Shown: positions 12,046-24,119 of the stretch, in pieces
How positions within the stretch are numbered: the first letter of the stretch is position 1
Layout of the letters: every line of letters begins with the position of its first letter
Assembly: GCF_029784155.1 (NCBI RefSeq)
Contig: NC_073693.1
Location: 115,718,503 to 115,782,502 of the forward strand
DNA from: Uranotaenia lowii
Taxonomy: Eukaryota; Arthropoda; Insecta; Diptera; Culicidae
Length of the DNA: 64,000 nt
Direction: 5' to 3'
Program-made: the position numbers and the translations under genes
Notes under the pieces: model-generated
Seen by the model: only the letters and a program-made list of their open reading frames with translations
What the model was told of the DNA's origin: nothing
The model's database searches: none

Positions 12046-13235
12046 AAAGGTGTCCACGATAAAGTTGCCACACACAAAATTGATTTGCAAAATTCGAGTT
12101 TTCATCAGATTGCCATCAAATTTTCAGGGATTGAAAGATAACTATTAAACTTCATTTTACCATTTAAGTAGTATTTTATTTACAGTCCATACGCATATGC
12201 CCGTACCTTGGCCTTAACCCCGGCCATAAGATTCGGCACAACCTGTGAATCAACCGTTTTTTGCATGTAAACCCATACATTCTTCAGTACCTCTGCTGTC
12301 TTCACTACCTTAGGTCATTTAAGAAGGTGCTGTTTCATAATCGCTCAGTACTTCTTGATGGGGTGGATCTTCGCAGTGTTGGGAGGGTTGAACATTTTCT
12401 GTACGAAATTCCGCATACCACTTCTGCACGTCCTTGGAGTAGTGGCATGAGACCATATCCGACCAGAAGATTGTTGGGACGTTGTGGGCCTTCAGAAGTG
12501 GAGCAGCCGCTTCTGGAGGCACTCTTTCATGTACACCTGTCCGTTCATCGTGTCTTGGGTCACGAAATGTGCATTCCGCTTCCTGCACGTGCATATGGCT
12601 TGCCAAACTAGGACTAGGAATTTATTCGCAAATTTGGACATCTTCTGAGTGCGGACATGCTCCGGAATGCTGAACTTATCCTTGGCCGTGAAAAACAGGT
12701 TGCCGGGGATCTGTTTGAAGTCGGCCTTCACATATGTTTCGTCGTCCATGATGCAGCATTTAACTTTCGTCAGCATGTTGAGGTACAACTTCCAGGCACG
12801 GCTTCTGGACAAAACTTCGGCTTAGGTGCAGCTTCTTAGCCACATCCCGAACGGAGGCGTTCGGGTTTCGGTTGAAGGCCCCACGCGGTTGTGATTTTTG
12901 GTGTTGTACGGAATACTTTTTCCTTCACTTCTGGGCTTCCGATCGATGGTCAATCGTTCCTCGATTGACTCACTCGCGCCACCGTGGAATTTGCGATTCC
13001 CAACGTTTTAGCGATGGAACGATGCGAGATATCCTTGTTATCGTGATGAATGCCTAAGATTTTATAACGCACGAGCTGTTCTTTCGACTCCATTTCCGCA
13101 AATTTTTATCATAGGACTTTAAAACTTGCAGGATGTAAACAATGCACTATGAACCAAATACACCTAAATTTTCATTAAATTCTACCCAACGGTAGAGCAA
13201 TTTCATAGTGTGGCAATTTCATCGTGGACACCCTT
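12046..13235 (-). mobile_element. Tc1/mariner element, DD37E group, decayed
   Basis: The 28-bp terminal inverted repeats at 12046-12073 and 13208-13235 differ at three positions (core GGTGTCCACGAT). TA dinucleotides flank both ends (12044-12045 and 13236-13237), the target duplication expected for this superfamily. The 1.19 kb length fits a single-transposase element. The encoded transposase is broken (see 12180-13095). Confidence 0.88.
12180..13095 (-). pseudogene. DD37E transposase pseudogene
   Basis: The reading starts at ATG 13095 with MESKEQLVRYKIL and a helix-turn-helix region (SHRSIAKTLGIANSTVARV). It continues through the first catalytic block (CIMDDETYVKADFKQIPG, near 12740) and the second (FWSDMVSCHYSKDVQKWY, near 12450), and ends VRAYAYGL at 12180. 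It is interrupted by stops after the HTH and by frameshifts. The third catalytic block reads HPIKKY followed by a stop, so the catalytic glutamate of PIE is now lysine. The enzyme cannot be active. It was a DNA cut-and-paste transposase related to the one at 44003. Confidence 0.87.
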
Positions 13236-13239
13236 TATT

Positions 13240-16200
13240 AAATGATACCTTGATAACATTATATTTAAATCAATATTGAATAAGTTTTGTGGTGTACAAA
13301 TGTTGCATCTAACCCCGCATGATACCTCGTTTGACGGTATGTTGTATCGTAGTAAATAAATGATTCGAGATTTTTGAACCATTCCAATCAAGTTCTTTTA
13401 GGAAAGTACGCTCCTTAACCGTAGTTTCTCCGTGTTTTTCTTTCCTTTTAGAAAGAAGAAATCTAATTTGGACCAATTGGAAGGTCGCTTTGGTCGTGTA
13501 CTTACCGCTTTTTTTTTTGCTTTCCTGCTTCCGAATGCTAATCACCACCGGCAATGGGATTCTGACCAGCAGCTTCCCCGAAGGGTGCTGCTGGCTGCCA
13601 ATCGAGACTTTCTTCGTTTCTTGACTGAGCATTCAAGTCATCGTTCATCAAAAGGAGCCTGGTGTTTGGCAAAAATGGGGTGGGAAGTGTACAAAAGTTG
13701 TAGGTGGAGGTTTTCTATTCGGCGGCGGGTGTTAATCTAACCAGGATTGAGGGGACTTATGCTGATGGTGATGATGCTGCTGCTGAGTGATTTCTTCGTA
13801 ATGCCGTATAAGCAACCGAACGTTTGTTATTGAGAAAGGAATGTCCTGAGGTTAGAACTGTTATTCTGTGGATTTTGAATATCTATTCAAAATTTCAGAT
13901 TCTAAATTTGAAATCTTAACAAGGTATTTTATTTTCTACTTGGATCCTGAATAAAAAAGTTCAGATTTTTTTTATTCTAAGTTAAAAGTTATTAATTCTA
14001 AGTGAAGTGGTTAGTGTGCATTTCATTATGCTGCATTCAAAGTTAAACAAATTTATTTTAAAGATTTTTCTTCTTGCCCAAAACAAGATAACTCAAAAAG
14101 ATTTCCTTTCGCAACTTCTTGAATTATGGATGAAAGGTTGAATTCACCAGCCGAACTTTGATCGGTAAATGTCACAGGGCGGTATCCGGAAAACGAATCC
14201 CTTTGATCTGCCACAATAAATTGTGTCAAATCATGCACCCTTTTTGTTTTTGAGAGTTTTTGCGAACCGAAATCATCCCTCAGAAGTTTGCCGATGAAAG
14301 ATCGCCCGAATTGATGAATCTTGCAAAAACTAGACAAATGTTCGGAAGAGTTAAGTCAAATTCCGAAAGGCGTTCGCCGATTCGATTCGGAACGTTTTTT
14401 CTCCTGTAGGAACCCAATCGGCAAGCTTTTGCTACGCTGATTTCACGCAAATATTTTTGCCGATAATTCGTTAAATAAAGGATTGAACCGGCAAAAATGT
14501 GTGATAAATTTTATTTGATTTTATTGATTTTGTTGTTTGGGGGTTTCGGTCGTTTGGTTGTTTAGGAAATGAAAAATGGATGTCAACTCCTTCGAATTCG
14601 TTCGGAACAGATGTTCGGATCTGATCTCCTCGAACCGTTAAAAAGTATGAAGTGGAATCAAGCTCTAAGGATGTTCCGTTCATGCTAATGAGCTTATTCT
14701 CTTCCAGTTGGGTTATCCTTAGTCCGGAAGTTTTATGAAGTGCATATCTATCTGTCTGCCTTTTTTGTAAATATGCTAAAACCTATCAATTAGCATAATA
14801 ATAGAGTGCACAGTAGCAGCAACAGCAGCAGAGTACTTGGGATGATGATAATTACTTCCTTGGACTCCTTGTATTATCCCTCCAGGAAGTGCAAGGATGT
14901 TTCACCTTCGTTCAAAGTTAGTCAGCAACTTTTCGTTTTGGTTCGTCACCTTCCGCAAAGAAAAAGAGAGGAAGCTCGACAATTGAATCCAGGGACCAGT
15001 TCGGGGTTGTTTCCTTCCGTTCGTGACACGTGTGCTCAGTTATATGATCACCAGCCACGGGGTATGATGAGTACGATTATCACCCCGGCTGTTCTCGTTG
15101 TTGGGTGGTTGATTCAAAAAAAGTCCTGACAAAACATGGAGTCGGCGCTACCTAAAGTGCAATGCTAATGGTCACCACCCCTCATATTTCCGAAAACACA
15201 CAGAGCAAAACCTGAAGCACGACGCATGACTGAACAAAACACAAGCCGTTCTCAAGTGCCTGGAGTAGTCAATCGAACAAAAATCGGCACCTCCTCGCAC
15301 GTGTCTCTGCTTAATCACGACAGCTTGTTTGGGTAGATTTTATGATTGCTTTAATGAGGTATTTAGCAGAGTAAACTTTCTTCAAACTCCTTCGGTTTGA
15401 AAGCTGCAGCTACATCTTCGAAGATTGTTCAGAAGGATTAAACACCTTTTTCGAGTGTGCTTTCGTTTGCTACTTTGGTTCACCTTCAAGGAGAGGATCC
15501 TTTTTTTCATAAGAAAAAACTTCCGAAGGACGTTAAATCCGCAAAACATCCGGATTACCTACCGGTAATTCTTCGCAGAAAGTGGGTGTAGTAATCTCTT
15601 TAACGTTTTGTTTCCAAGTACAGAAGCTTTGTGGACATTTTCAATCCTTGCTTACAGATGAATCTGACTCTTTAGGTGAATGGAGTAGGTGATTCATGGA
15701 GATTTGTATTATTTTTAACCTTTGAGATATAAAGAATATAAGAGAAAAATAAGAATATAAAAGCTAATTTTGACATTAACTTGAAGCGCTGGTTCCGAAT
15801 ATTCAATTAGATTTTTTTTATCAGCTCTTGTTTTTGAGATAACTTTTGAAAACAGGTAAAACTCATTAAAAAATGTATGTACTTTTTTGGTAAAGCTATA
15901 GAACTTTATCAATATTTTGAAAATAAAGGTTATAATTCAATGGTCAACTGTCTTCAAGACCACAAGTGGGTTTGACTTCTGAGAAAAGAGTTACTAAAGT
16001 TTTATTTTTGTTAATTTTTTTTCAAATCTGCAATAAACTAGAATTTTGACGAAATTTTGAAGAAAGTTTCAATTAAATTATATCTTTGATATTTTTTTTA
16101 TAACCAAAAGACAAATCGTTTTGACTTTCTTTAATGATGTCAGAAATAGTTGAAATCTTATGCAATGAAATTTCAAAAATTTGATTTCTGAAACAAGCAA

Positions 16201-16290
16201 AGGATTTTAGGCAAGATTTGAAATCTCGATTGAATGAAGAATAATAAATTGATTCGAAATCAGCATTTAGTTTTCATCTAGTCTACTGGT
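13240..16290. other. Intergenic segment, partly unique-looking
   Basis: No gene can be supported. The parts at about 13440-13830 and 14780-15330 have higher GC, CAG/CAT-type codon-like runs and no match elsewhere in the window. A donor-like AGCG/GTAAGTAC lies on the minus strand near 13505. These could be conserved enhancers or small exons of an unseen transcript. The remainder is AT-rich. Confidence 0.35.
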
Positions 16291-16293
16291 TTA

Positions 16294-17430
16294 TCTATAT
16301 ATATAAAAAGCAATTTCTGTATGTTTGTTTGTTTGTTTGTTTGTCCTTTATAGACTCAGCCGTCTTAAGGGCTAGAGAGCTGAAATTTGGCATGGATGCT
16401 CATTAGGACCAGGAAGGATGAAAAATGTTTTTAGATTTTCGGATGACCCTTTCTGAAGGGGGTCGTCCATAGAAGTCAAATATTGTTTTCGCGCTATTGA
16501 CGTTACTTTTCGTCGGATCGTGTTGAAAATTTGCACATGAGTGTTTTAAAAGACGAGCAATCGATTTCAGGTGTCAAATTTTGTGTAAGGGGTCAGCCAA
16601 AGGGGTCGTCCATATTAACTGTTCGATGTTTTTGCGATATTGACGTTATTATACATCGTATTCAGATGAAAATTGGTACACGATAGTTTTGAGTGACGTG
16701 CAATCGATTTGAGGTATCAAATTCAGTGTAAGAGGCCGGCAGAAGGGGTCGTCCATATTAGATTTTCAGTGTCTTAGTGATACTGACGTTTTTATACATC
16801 GGATTGGCATTAAATTTTGCACATAGGAGTTATAAGGGACAAACAACTGATTTCACTTATCCAAACTAAAATCAAGGGTCGGCCAAAGGGGTCGTCCATA
16901 TTAAATATTCACTATTGATGCGATATTGTCGTTATTATACATCGGATTCAGACGAAAATTGGTACATGAGAGTTTTAGAGATGAGCTATGGATTTTAGAT
17001 ATTAAATTCAGTGTAAGGGGCCGGCAAAGGGGGTCGTCCATATTAACCTTTCAATATTTTTGCAATATCGTCGTTATTTTACATCGGATTGGGATGAAAA
17101 TTTGCACACGGTAGTTTTCAGGGACGAGCAACCGATTTCAGATGTCAAATGGTTTGCCAAATGTTCGACGAAAGGGGTCGTCCATATAAATTAGTTTTTC
17201 ACTGTTTTTAGCAATATTTACGTTATTATACAATGGATTGCTTTGAAAATTTGCACACGGAAGTTTTGAGGGAGGGGCAATCGATTTCAGTCATCAAAGA
17301 TTGTATAAGAGCCCCCGAAAGGGGTTTAGCTTTTTGGCAATAATTGCGTTGTTATGCAATGATAGAGTCGAAATTTATACAAGTGGTTTTTTGGCATGGT
17401 CAAAGGATTTCTGATTTCAAATTTAGTTAT
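16294..17430 (+). mobile_element. Helitron-like element, 5' portion
   Basis: It begins A/TCTATATATATAAAAAGCAATTTC, then a (TTTG)n run at 16323-16343 and GACTCAGCCGTCTTAAGG. This is the kind of 5' end seen in insect non-autonomous Helitrons, which start with TC after an A. It runs directly into the 143-bp tandem array. A matching CTAG-T 3' end was not found before the LTR element at 17782, so the right boundary is uncertain and the element may be truncated. Confidence 0.5.
16456..17330 (+). repeat. 143-bp tandem repeat inside the Helitron-like element
   Basis: The anchor GTCGTCCAT starts at 16462, 16605, 16748, 16891, 17033 and 17177 (spacings 143, 143, 143, 142, 144), with a decayed seventh copy near 17324. 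Each unit also contains CGTTATTATACATCGGATT and CGATTTCAGG-like blocks. Copies are clearly diverged from each other but almost constant in length. Confidence 0.9.
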
Positions 17431-17781
17431 TTTTGCAATTATTACTTAACAATGAATTCAGAAGTGCATCTGAAAAATGTTTGGCAATTGGCTTTCATAC
17501 AAACTGTTCATGACATATTCCAAGTTGAAAGCGAAACGGAGTTCGTATGGGATCAGTTAGTCAATTTATAAAACATAGATTTTACCAAAAACTGGCCAAT
17601 TTTAATTCCTCCTGCCTTTACGAAAAATTGAGGTGATAGACAAAATCTTATTAATGTTCTTAGTTCAGAACGCAAAAATCTTCAAAAATCAATTATTGAC
17701 ACTTAGACTTGAAAAATGCAGTTCCTCTGAATAATAGGTAACTTGTTTCCGGTAAAATAATGATCAGATTAACTTTAAATG

Positions 17782-18024
17782 TATTGTATATGGCTAGATT
17801 ACTTTCGATACTAAGGGTTAATCCCATTTTGAGAACTTAGTCGATGAGAGAGCTAAGAGGATTCGCGGGCGAACTCTATTAAATGTGCTCAATAAATAGA
17901 CCAGTCTCTTTTATACTGGATTCCAACCGAACAAGATGTGTTTCGTGTTTGTTTCATTTTTTAATAAGAAAACCCCGTTTCAACAATAAGTTTAAAAAAA
18001 CTAATAAGTAAAGTGGTCACTTCA
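17782..18024 (+). repeat. 5' LTR
   Basis: Begins TATTGTATATGGC and ends GGTCACTTCA. It contains a possible TATA/poly(A) region (CTCAATAAATAG near 17888). If the conventional TG...CA ends are used, the LTR is 17785-18024; the extra TAT is included because both copies share it and the 5-bp duplication then fits. Confidence 0.88.
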
Positions 18025-18026
18025 AA

Positions 18027-18040
18027 TGGCGACGAGGATG
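18027..18040 (+). promoter_or_regulatory. Primer binding site of the LTR element
   Basis: TGGCGACGAGGATG begins two bases after the 5' LTR. TGG is complementary to the CCA end of a tRNA, as expected for minus-strand priming. The tRNA species was not identified. Confidence 0.7.
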
Positions 18041-19952
18041 AAGCGGAAGCGGCAAGTTAAATTTAAATATTTTGTTTTTCCTATAAATGCCGCTTAGTAA
18101 GTATTTTGGTTGCAATTCGGAAGGTTTCAGAAGATGATACAGCTGGTGCTGGCTTATGCCGTTTATCAGAAGTTTTTATTTCTGACCTTCCCATTGTTTA
18201 ACGTTTTTCTTATTTTTTATATTAAATATATTTGTGTGTGAAACGTTTTATTTTGGAAAACCACATGTTTAACTTTTTTTACACCACATTTAAGGATAAT
18301 GAAATCCATATCATTTTGCCTCTTTTTTTAAATTTTCATTTTTCTTTTATTTTTATTGTTAGCAGCATCTATCCCGAGAGTGAGTTCCATATGGATTTTG
18401 TGTGGCGGAATCTGGACTCACTGTCTCTGAGTTCCTCATTATCCCAGAGACAGAGGAAACGTCAGTGAGTTTTGTTCGGCTTTGTTGTTTTGTGAACGCG
18501 TTGAACGCCTCCGGCAGTGCAGAAGAAAAATGACTCATCTTAAGAATTTCTTCTAAAATCGACAAAAGTAGTATTTTTTCCGGAAGACCAAAAATGCACC
18601 GTTTAAACTGGACCTGGAGCTTGCATCCGATGTACCTTAAGGTATGGATACGCTTTTTTTGCTCGGGATTGTTTGTGCCAGGGGGTGCCAGCTATTGGTC
18701 TCTTTCGGTACGGTTTGCTGGAAATAGAAGTTCCCGAGAGAAAGATTGCCATTTTTTTTGCTTTTTCCGTTTGAGCGTTCAACCAAATAAAATGCCGTTT
18801 TGATGGATCCCACACGTTCCAGAAACACCGGTTTTAAATACTTTTGTGAGGTATGTGGCTTTTATTTAAATTTTGTGTTTTATTTTTCGATGGTTTTTTT
18901 TTTACTGCTGTACATACTTATTATTTTGTTTGGTACATGCTTTCTCTATGGGTTTTTTTTTCTCTATAACATATTCGGCAAACCCAATTTTTTTCATATT
19001 CATTAGTGAAAATCATACAACCACATTAACAAATCCAAGTTTCACTTCATAAGTTAGCAGGTCACCTAAAGGTGTGTTAACGTAAAAAAAATTTCTAATG
19101 GAAAACCCAATTTTTTTTTTTAGTATTCCTCAATGAAACAATTGTTCGTTGTTCATTTCTGGTAATCAGCGTAATAAATTGAAGGCTAATTTATTGGATT
19201 TGTTCGTTTTTGTTGGAGATATCACCGATTTTTGATCGTTTTTGTTTTCCCCGAGACAGAAATTTTGTAATTTTGATGGATATCGCCTGGATATTTAGTT
19301 TGAAACTTTCCATGATTAATATTTTATTTCAAGTCGCAAATAGTTAGCGCAATTTGCACGATTAGTGAAAGTTAATTCTCATCAGTGTGAGTGTACGTTT
19401 TGGACATCCGTTTTAACATCAGAAATCATCAGAACTTTACCTGTTTGCATTTTAGAATGTTTTTTAAAATATGTTTCACAGGTTTGGATTCTAAGTACAA
19501 ATTTTTAACACGATTTCAACATTAGCTGAAGTTTGTTTTTCCAAAGGATGCGTCTCTGGAAGATAAGAGTTTTCCCATCTGTCTGGAAAAAAAATGATAA
19601 CGTTTCAAAAAGCTGATGATTTTTTCTTCGACTGATCGTATTTATTATTCTTTGTAGCTGAGCCGAGTCAACTTTTTTCGAAGGAGGAGGTGTGAGCGAT
19701 GTGCTCATATTTTCAAGAAGAAAAGCAATCAACGCGAACGTGTTTTTATGTGTTGAAGAAAACTTAGGGTTGTGTAGAAAAGAAAAACGAAGTATGAATT
19801 TAATCCTAATTATTTGTGTAGAATTAGCACCTTTCCGAAAGGTTTCGAAATGTTGAATAGTAAAAAAAAAAAGATTTTGTATTGTATAATACTGTCGATG
19901 AAAGTTTAGAAGTTCTTGTCTAGAAATGACTTGTGTTTTTGTTGCTTTTACT

Positions 19953-19966
19953 AAAGGATGGAGGAG
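19953..19966 (+). promoter_or_regulatory. Polypurine tract of the LTR element
   Basis: AAAGGATGGAGGAG, directly upstream of the 3' LTR; the expected plus-strand primer. Confidence 0.7.
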
Positions 19967-19967
19967 T

Positions 19968-20210
19968 TATTGTATATGGCTAGATTACTTTCGATACTAA
20001 GGGTTAATCCCATTTTGAGAACTTAGTCAATGAGAGAGCTAAGAGGATTCGCGGGCGAACTCTATTAAATGTGCTCAATAAATAGACCAGTCTCTTTTAT
20101 ACTGGATTCCAACCGAACAAGATGTGTTTCGTGTTTGTTTCATTTTTTAATAAGAAAACCCCGTTTCAACAATAAGTTTAAAAAAACTAATAAGTAAAGT
20201 GGTCACTTCA
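19968..20210 (+). repeat. 3' LTR
   Basis: Same length and sequence as the 5' LTR apart from one G-to-A difference (TTAGTCAATGAG against TTAGTCGATGAG). Confidence 0.88.
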
Positions 20211-20508
20211 AAATGGACATGGGTTGTAATTGAAGAATGAGTGCACACATTTAAATAGTCTTGGTGCACTTCATCCCCAACATCCCCTTCCAGCTGGAAT
20301 GTTTCAAACGCTATGTTTAGAAAATTAATCTTAAAACTGTGTTTAAAAAAAATGCGGAATTTTTTTTTGTAGATAACTTTTGAATCCGTGAATGAAAATT
20401 TATAAAATTCTCCGTGATGCTACCTAGTAAGGTTATGTTTACATGCAAAACTCTTCAAAATTGTGGCGATCTGTCAAGAGGTTTTTGAGATAGCGTCTGT
20501 GAGTCTAA

Positions 20509-20806
20509 GAGCACGTTCACTGATGTTGGAGAAAAGTGGTTGAAATTTTGACATTTTGAAAACTATACCATGCAAAATATTTTCAAGATCTTTGGGCGTT
20601 GTATTTTTTACAGCACTGTTTCTATTTCAGACGTATGTGATAGAAGCCTATTGCTATTTTAGCATCACAGCATGCGAAACTATAACACGTGTTGTTAAAA
20701 AACTTGAAGGCCACAGATCTTGAAAATGTTTTTGCATGGCAAAATTTTCATTTGCTACAAGTGACAAAATTACTACCACTTTTTCCCAACACCAGTGAAC
20801 TTGCTC
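20509..20806. mobile_element. Harbinger-like MITE with TAA target duplication
   Basis: A 298-bp element with inverted ends GAGCACGTTCACTGATGTTG and its near complement at the right (ending CAGTGAACTTGCTC). Similarity continues inward for about 95 bases. It is flanked by TAA on both sides (20506-20508 and 20807-20809). Three-base TWA duplications are typical of PIF/Harbinger elements. No coding capacity. Confidence 0.75.
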
Positions 20807-20809
20807 TAA

Positions 20810-22470
20810 TAAGCCCAATGACCAAAATTTTACCCGTGAGAAAATCAGCGTTAAAAACAGTTTTTGGGGAAAATCTTATTGAACCCATGTTTTCAAACAT
20901 ATTTTAAAAAAGTTTCAGGAAAATTGTACGGCTGGAAGTACTTTCGGACAACACCAGCCAGACAACCTCAGGACAGAAAAATAGCCCAGGAAAACAATCA
21001 AATTGTTGTATAAGCTTGAAACGGATTTTTCTCGGAATTTGCAAAGTTCAGTCTTTTCACCAGTGTTTTGAAAAGCTATGTTTTTGGCTTTTGGCCTTCC
21101 AAATGTGTAAATAAGCTAAATAAATTGAATTGAAATATTCAAAGCCATAATCATGAAATCAAAGCTAACTATAACATAACAAAAAATGCTTCGAAATCAC
21201 AACGTTACAAAAACAACTGTATAAGTATTCAGTTTAACATTTTCAGGCTTTAATTTGAGACCATACCAGTTTTCAAAACTGATACAAGGCGATGGGCAGC
21301 ACGATTTCTATGATGGAATTGAAAATTTGTTTCGTGATATTGATACTTGCATACTTCTGAATCAGTTCTGATCCTATGAGCCTTCAACAAGAGTAAAATT
21401 TGATAACTTAAAATGTAGGGCTCTGAAATTGAAACCGAAATTTTTTAAGCAGAACACGATTCCGAAAGGTAATAGTATCAAAATGCTGTAAAAGTTGTAT
21501 AATATAATAAGTAAAAGTCAATTGTGCAAAAAACGCTTGAATTGTAATAACGGTTTGAAAATGTTTAAATTGAAGAATTTGGTCTTACTGAACACTGCAA
21601 GTGCGCCTAGAGAGATTTGGAAATGCAAAAGACAAAATAAAAAAAATGGATGAAATTACAAATAAAAAGTTAAAAAAAAGAAATCATGAAAATTGAAAAA
21701 AATAATCCAATGGAATGAATAAAACGGATAACACATGTTGACACAAGCGAAAATCCCAAAACTCTGTTAGAAACGAACGTTTGTTATCATTATATTCGGC
21801 AATTTTCGATAAAATAAACTATATAAGGCCAAATTCTGAGAATCATTGTTAATGTTCTGCATTTCTGCATTTCTCACGCACATTAGCTGGCATCCATACA
21901 CGCCGTACGGACGAGAAAGGGAAAATCAACCTCCAAAAATTTCAGGGCAAAAATCAAGCAGCCAAATTACCAACTGCCAGGCAGAACCCGGCAACGTTAC
22001 ACGATTTGTCTATGTATCGTTTGATCAACATCTTTTAAACAAGTGCTCGTGAATCTCGTTTTTAAGCTTTTTTTTCCTTCAGATTTAAGCTTTTTTTGCC
22101 TTGAGAGCATAGGAGATGAAAGCTTAAATCTGAGGAAAAAAGCTTAAATCTGTCAAAAAAGGGGAAATCTGAGAGATGTGCTCCACACGGTTTGAATAAC
22201 ATTGCCGAATTCTGCTGCCAGGGCGAAAAATTCTGATTTTAAATTCTTTGACATCGCCGATGTACAGGGCGACAATCAAGTTCCCATAGGTAAGACTTTT
22301 TTTAATTATAGATTGCTCAACAACCTATAATCAAATCGAATTAACCAAACAATAGTAACATTCTTTGGAATCTTGACTATCAGTCTGAACCGAAAAACTT
22401 CTGTGGACTTCCAAACATTCTTTCAGCAAGTGAAACATGCCTTCGATGCTGCTTGCTACTACAACTCTTC
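20810..22470. other. AT-rich spacer with a small hairpin cluster
   Basis: No gene seen. At 22090-22160 the motif CAGATTTAAGCTTTTTT occurs in inverted copies (AAAAAAGCTTAAATCTG twice), which can fold into short hairpins. The rest is unassigned. Confidence 0.5.
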
Positions 22471-23104
22471 AGAGTCGAGGGGTCCACCAATAGCAAGATA
22501 AAAATGCTAACTTTTTTGTCAAGCATTTTAGAGCTTCGGTTTCTTCTAAAAAGCTGTTTATCTGATCAAAATACATAACTGCTTGCATTGTGAATACATT
22601 GTGAAAAAATACTAGATTTTGAATCTTAAAATTGCTTCGAGTTCCACCGAGTTCCACGCTAGTTTTATATGGTAATGATTCCTCTAAACACCAAAAATAA
22701 AATCCACATTGGCTGATGGTGCGAAAATTTGCGCAATTTGATAAACTTCTCTTTGAAAATCGTTAATATATTTCACTAAATGCTTTCTACAGCGCTTCAG
22801 CAATTTCAAAACACATCGTAATGTACTAAAAGATTGTAGATCTTAACTTTTTTCAACTTTGTTTGGGAGACTGAAAATAGTTTAGCCTTACCTACAACGA
22901 TCCAGATTTAAAAAAACTGTTTTTTCAAGGTTTTATTTTTAATTTCATTGTAACTCCTTAGAATGAAATTGTAGAACTTTGACTTGTTCAGCAAAGTTAT
23001 GTATTTTGTTTAGATAAACAGCTTTGTAGAAGAAACCAAAGCTCTTAAATGCTTGACAAAAAAGTTAGCATTTTTATCTTGCTATTGGTGGACCCCTCGA
23101 CTCT
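22471..23104. mobile_element. Long-TIR foldback/MITE element
   Basis: A 634-bp element whose ends are about 105-bp inverted repeats. The left begins AGAGTCGAGGGGTCCACCAA and the right ends with the exact complement. Similarity continues through GCTAACTTTTTTGTCAAGC and CAGCTTTTTAGAAG-like blocks with a few mismatches. The interior has no coding sequence. No convincing target duplication. Confidence 0.82.
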
Positions 23105-23816
23105 ATATTTTATTTCAAAGTATGCGCCTTATAAAATTATGCAATACTGTGACATCAAAAGTCTATCTTTTCATCCATGGGCGCTATTAATTTAGTTCCG
23201 CTAGATTGATGTTCTATACCAGTGTGTGCAGTGTTTTCTTCACCAATGCCAAAATTTTCACAACTGAGTCACTGCACTACCACCAATTACTCAAGGATTT
23301 TCAGCAGAAGCATTTTACAGCCAAAATTTCCTCCAAATTTTTTCGGCTGTTTTTGTGAAAAAGATCAACCCTGTGCCTCTGGAAGGACACCTGTGCTGTT
23401 TTTAGTGTAACTTCGAGAACAATACTGTTAATTTAGCACCGAATTCTCCATAACGTACTGAAGCCGAGTACAAGTCAGCACTTTGTACAGATGGATTGAC
23501 AGCTTCAGTAGGCTTGGAACTTGACGAATTCCGCAAAATCGACCATTGTCATTGTGAAAGCTGTTTTTTCGCTTTTGGAGCTTTAGGGTTAAGAAAACTA
23601 GCCAGCCAAACTCACAGGTCTTCATTTAAAGGAATATCTTATGTAACCCATCTTGTAGGAAAAGTTCTCAGCTTTACGATGTGGTACCGGAGTTGACTTA
23701 AAAATGACAATGATAGGGTCTCTAGGACGACAATCACGGAAAAAGTGCCAGCGAGCATCGTCGAAGGCATTTGCAATTGACTGAAGAAATTCATCGAGGT
23801 CGAGGGAGAGAATTTC

Positions 23817-24038
23817 GGCCCTATTACATAAGACGAGTTACGAGTCATTTTACTCGAGTGAGCCATTTTGGCATTACATAGTCGAGTCGAATTTCAGTCG
23901 AGTAGCTCGACTGAGTCGAGTGCTTGGATGTTCGTGACTCAACTGTTTCACTCGACTACCGTAATACGACATTTCGCTCGACTCGACAGTGACTGGAGTC
24001 AAGTCGAGTTACTCGGCTCGTCTGATGTAATAAGGCCC
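23817..24038. mobile_element. Short TIR element (TCGA-rich MITE)
   Basis: The left end GGCCCTATTACATAAGACGAG is inverted at the right (CTCGTCTGATGTAATAAGGCCC). The interior is unusually dense in CGAGTCGAG-type motifs, giving many small self-complementary stretches. About 222 bp, non-coding. Confidence 0.75.
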
Positions 24039-24119
24039 TAAAGCATGGATCACTACAAATCTAGACGCACTGTTTATTATACCATATCGCTCCTAGTTGT
24101 CGGAGAAGAATATGCCGTT

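Larger units (their letters stand above)
17782..20210 (+). mobile_element. Complete non-autonomous LTR retrotransposon
   Basis: Two 243-bp direct repeats (17782-18024 and 19968-20210) differ at one visible base. They are flanked by the 5-bp direct repeat AAATG (17777-17781 and 20211-20215). A primer-binding-site-like TGGCGACGAGGATG starts 2 bases after the 5' LTR (18027). A purine tract AAAGGATGGAGGAG (19953-19966) precedes the 3' LTR. The 1.94 kb interior has no gag, protease, reverse transcriptase or integrase, only chance frames, so it must have moved with proteins from another element. Near-identical LTRs mean a recent insertion. The family (Ty3-like or BEL-like) cannot be told without coding sequence. 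Confidence 0.9.

Noticed and set aside
14806..15129. 107-codon plus-strand open frame in a higher-GC island
   Set aside because: No recognisable domain; the composition is better explained by conserved non-coding or UTR-like DNA.
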